From the NCBI GenBank assembly GCA_013205365.1, contig JABMNC010000028.1, positions 1 through 6,274 of the forward strand: a DNA stretch of 6,274 nucleotides. The letters run 5' to 3'. Position 1 is the first letter of the stretch. Each line of letters opens with the position of its first letter. The position numbers and the translations under genes are program-made. Below, one piece after another: positions 5,303 to 6,274 of the stretch. Under the pieces are notes generated by a model. The model was not told where the DNA came from and did not search any database. It was given only the letters and a program-made list of their open reading frames with translations. This stretch comes from Cryomorphaceae bacterium. GTDB taxonomy: Bacteria > Bacteroidota > Bacteroidia > Flavobacteriales > Schleiferiaceae.

Positions 5303-6274
5303 CGGGCCAGTGGATTGCGCCGCTCCTGGAATGCGGCATCGGCACCGCCCTTGAGGCCCTTCGTTTGCGAGTGGTTGAGAACGGTTTTGCTCAAGAAGTC
5401 ATGAATGCGGAGTCCATGCGTACAAGGGCTTCGGCATTCCCAGAAGACCGGCGGGCCCTGCTCGTGAGGGTACTTCAGGACCAGAGCGGTCCCGATTGCA
5501 GCCCTATACAGCAGGAGCATTTGCAGCGATTGGCTCGCCCTGATTCCGTCACGGTAGTGGCGGGCCAGCAGCTCGTTTCGGCCCTGGGTCCGCTTTATGT
5601 GCATTCTAAAATTGCCGAGACGGTGGCGCTTGCGGCTCATTGGACGGCAAGGGGAGTTCCTACCGTTCCTGTTTTTTGGATGGCCAGCGAAGACCACGAC
5701 ATTGATGAGGTGAGTCGGATTTTTTGGCGAGGCAAGGCTGTGGCCGCTTGGGATCGCCCCAGGGAAGCCATTCGCAGCGGCTTGGTTGAGGCCCTTCCAG
5801 TGGCGGAGGCAATTAAGACTTGGCTGGACTCAAGTCCTGTTCCGGAGTCGGTTCAGGTAGCCGCGCAGCGCAGCGAAGAAGTCTACAGGACTTCTGCCAA
5901 CCTGGCAGAGGCCACTCGAAGGCTGCTCGCGCACTACCATCCTGAGGTTCTGGTGCTCGATGCCTCCGATCCGAGGCTTAAAGCCGTCGCAGGAGACCTT
6001 TGGCAGGACGAGATTGCCAACCAGACCCTTTTTCGCAGTGCAAAAGAAGCATCGAAGCCATGGGTCGGTGCCGAACCGCCGGTTCCCTTCAGGCAGTCCG
6101 CACTTTTTGCGCTCGACAGCCAGGGCAAGAGACTGCGCATTGATCGCGATGCCCAGGGTTCCTGGCTTCGTTCCGACGGTTTTGCCATGGGAAGCGATCG
6201 TGACGTGGCTGCTTGGGCGTCGTCGAATCCGCAGGAGGTGAGCCCCAATGCACTCTTAAGGCTTGCCTACCAAG
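5299..6274 (+). CDS. bshC: Bacillithiol biosynthesis cysteine-adding enzyme BshC, N-terminal part (C-terminus beyond window edge)
   Basis: Seen: 325 codons open to the right edge; the family is about 530 residues, so roughly 60% is present. Family motifs in order: VVAGQQL (86-92, usually TGQQ), GPLYVHSKI (97-105), VPVFWMASEDHDIDEV (123-138), VLVLDASDPRLK (217-228) and VSPNALLRL (314-322). Known: BshC is the putative cysteine ligase for the last step of bacillithiol synthesis, joining cysteine to glucosaminyl-malate in the cytoplasm; bacillithiol is the glutathione-like thiol of Firmicutes and many Bacteroidota. Its partners BshA and BshB are not in the window. The ATG overlaps the DUF4294 stop (ATGA). 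No frameshift was found. The alanine in place of threonine in the TGQQ motif is a small departure. Identification is confident because of the FWMASEDHD motif. Confidence 0.93.
   Translation, partial: MTGQWIAPLLECGIGTALEALRLRVVENGFAQEVMNAESMRTRASAFPEDRRALLVRVLQDQSGPDCSPIQQEHLQRLARPDSVTVVAGQQLVSALGPLYVHSKIAETVALAAHWTARGVPTVPVFWMASEDHDIDEVSRIFWRGKAVAAWDRPREAIRSGLVEALPVAEAIKTWLDSSPVPESVQVAAQRSEEVYRTSANLAEATRRLLAHYHPEVLVLDASDPRLKAVAGDLWQDEIANQTLFRSAKEASKPWVGAEPPVPFRQSALFALDSQGKRLRIDRDAQGSWLRSDGFAMGSDRDVAAWASSNPQEVSPNALLRLAYQ

Noticed and set aside
5287..5697. 136-codon minus-strand open frame opposite bshC
   Set aside because: The plus strand has unmistakable BshC motifs over the same bases; the antisense product has no recognisable features.

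Overview
The window looks like chromosomal DNA from a member of the Bacteroidota, probably Flavobacteriia or a relative, with a moderately high GC content judged by eye. The evidence is the gene content: a DUF4294 protein (a family I know only from Bacteroidota), a long-form M23 peptidase with the HSGID and HLHFE motifs, the short coiled-coil gene plus zapA pair, and a BshC-type bacillithiol gene. Ribosome binding sites are not recognisable, and TAnnTTTG-like promoter boxes are present, which also fits this phylum. No tRNA, rRNA, CRISPR array, insertion sequence or phage gene was seen. The window is densely coding; the only gene-free stretches are two divergent promoter gaps of 45 and 57 bases.

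Layout: (1) 1-883, minus strand: an exported M23 zinc peptidase, cut by the window's left edge. (2) 929-1530, plus strand: a two-gene unit of a small coiled-coil protein and ZapA, joined by an ATGA overlap and divergent from the peptidase. (3) 1525-3134, minus strand: a transcription unit whose first gene fuses a small transaldolase/fructose-6-phosphate-aldolase-type barrel to a CBS pair resembling the tail of KpsF/KdsD arabinose-5-phosphate isomerases. Its second gene, two bases downstream with a GTG start, is a KdsC-like HAD phosphatase. (4) 3192-6274, plus strand: biotin carboxylase, a secreted DUF4294 protein and BshC (cut by the right edge), joined by two ATGA overlaps.

Two themes link the genes. 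The left part concerns the cell wall and division: the peptidase cuts peptidoglycan and ZapA stabilises FtsZ assemblies. The middle unit is the most unusual part. Both genes recall enzymes of 3-deoxy-D-manno-octulosonate (KDO) synthesis, but the isomerase domain that normally carries such CBS modules is replaced by an aldolase/transaldolase barrel with altered active-site positions. I infer a phosphorylated-sugar pathway not yet assigned, possibly for a surface glycan. The right unit combines acyl-CoA carboxylation with low-molecular-weight thiol synthesis and has no obvious single pathway.

Non-coding signals include a perfect 9-base inverted repeat between the two divergent central units, TAnnTT-type boxes lying exactly four bases before three start codons (possible leaderless transcripts), and a TTATAA palindrome that supplies the stop codons of two convergent genes.
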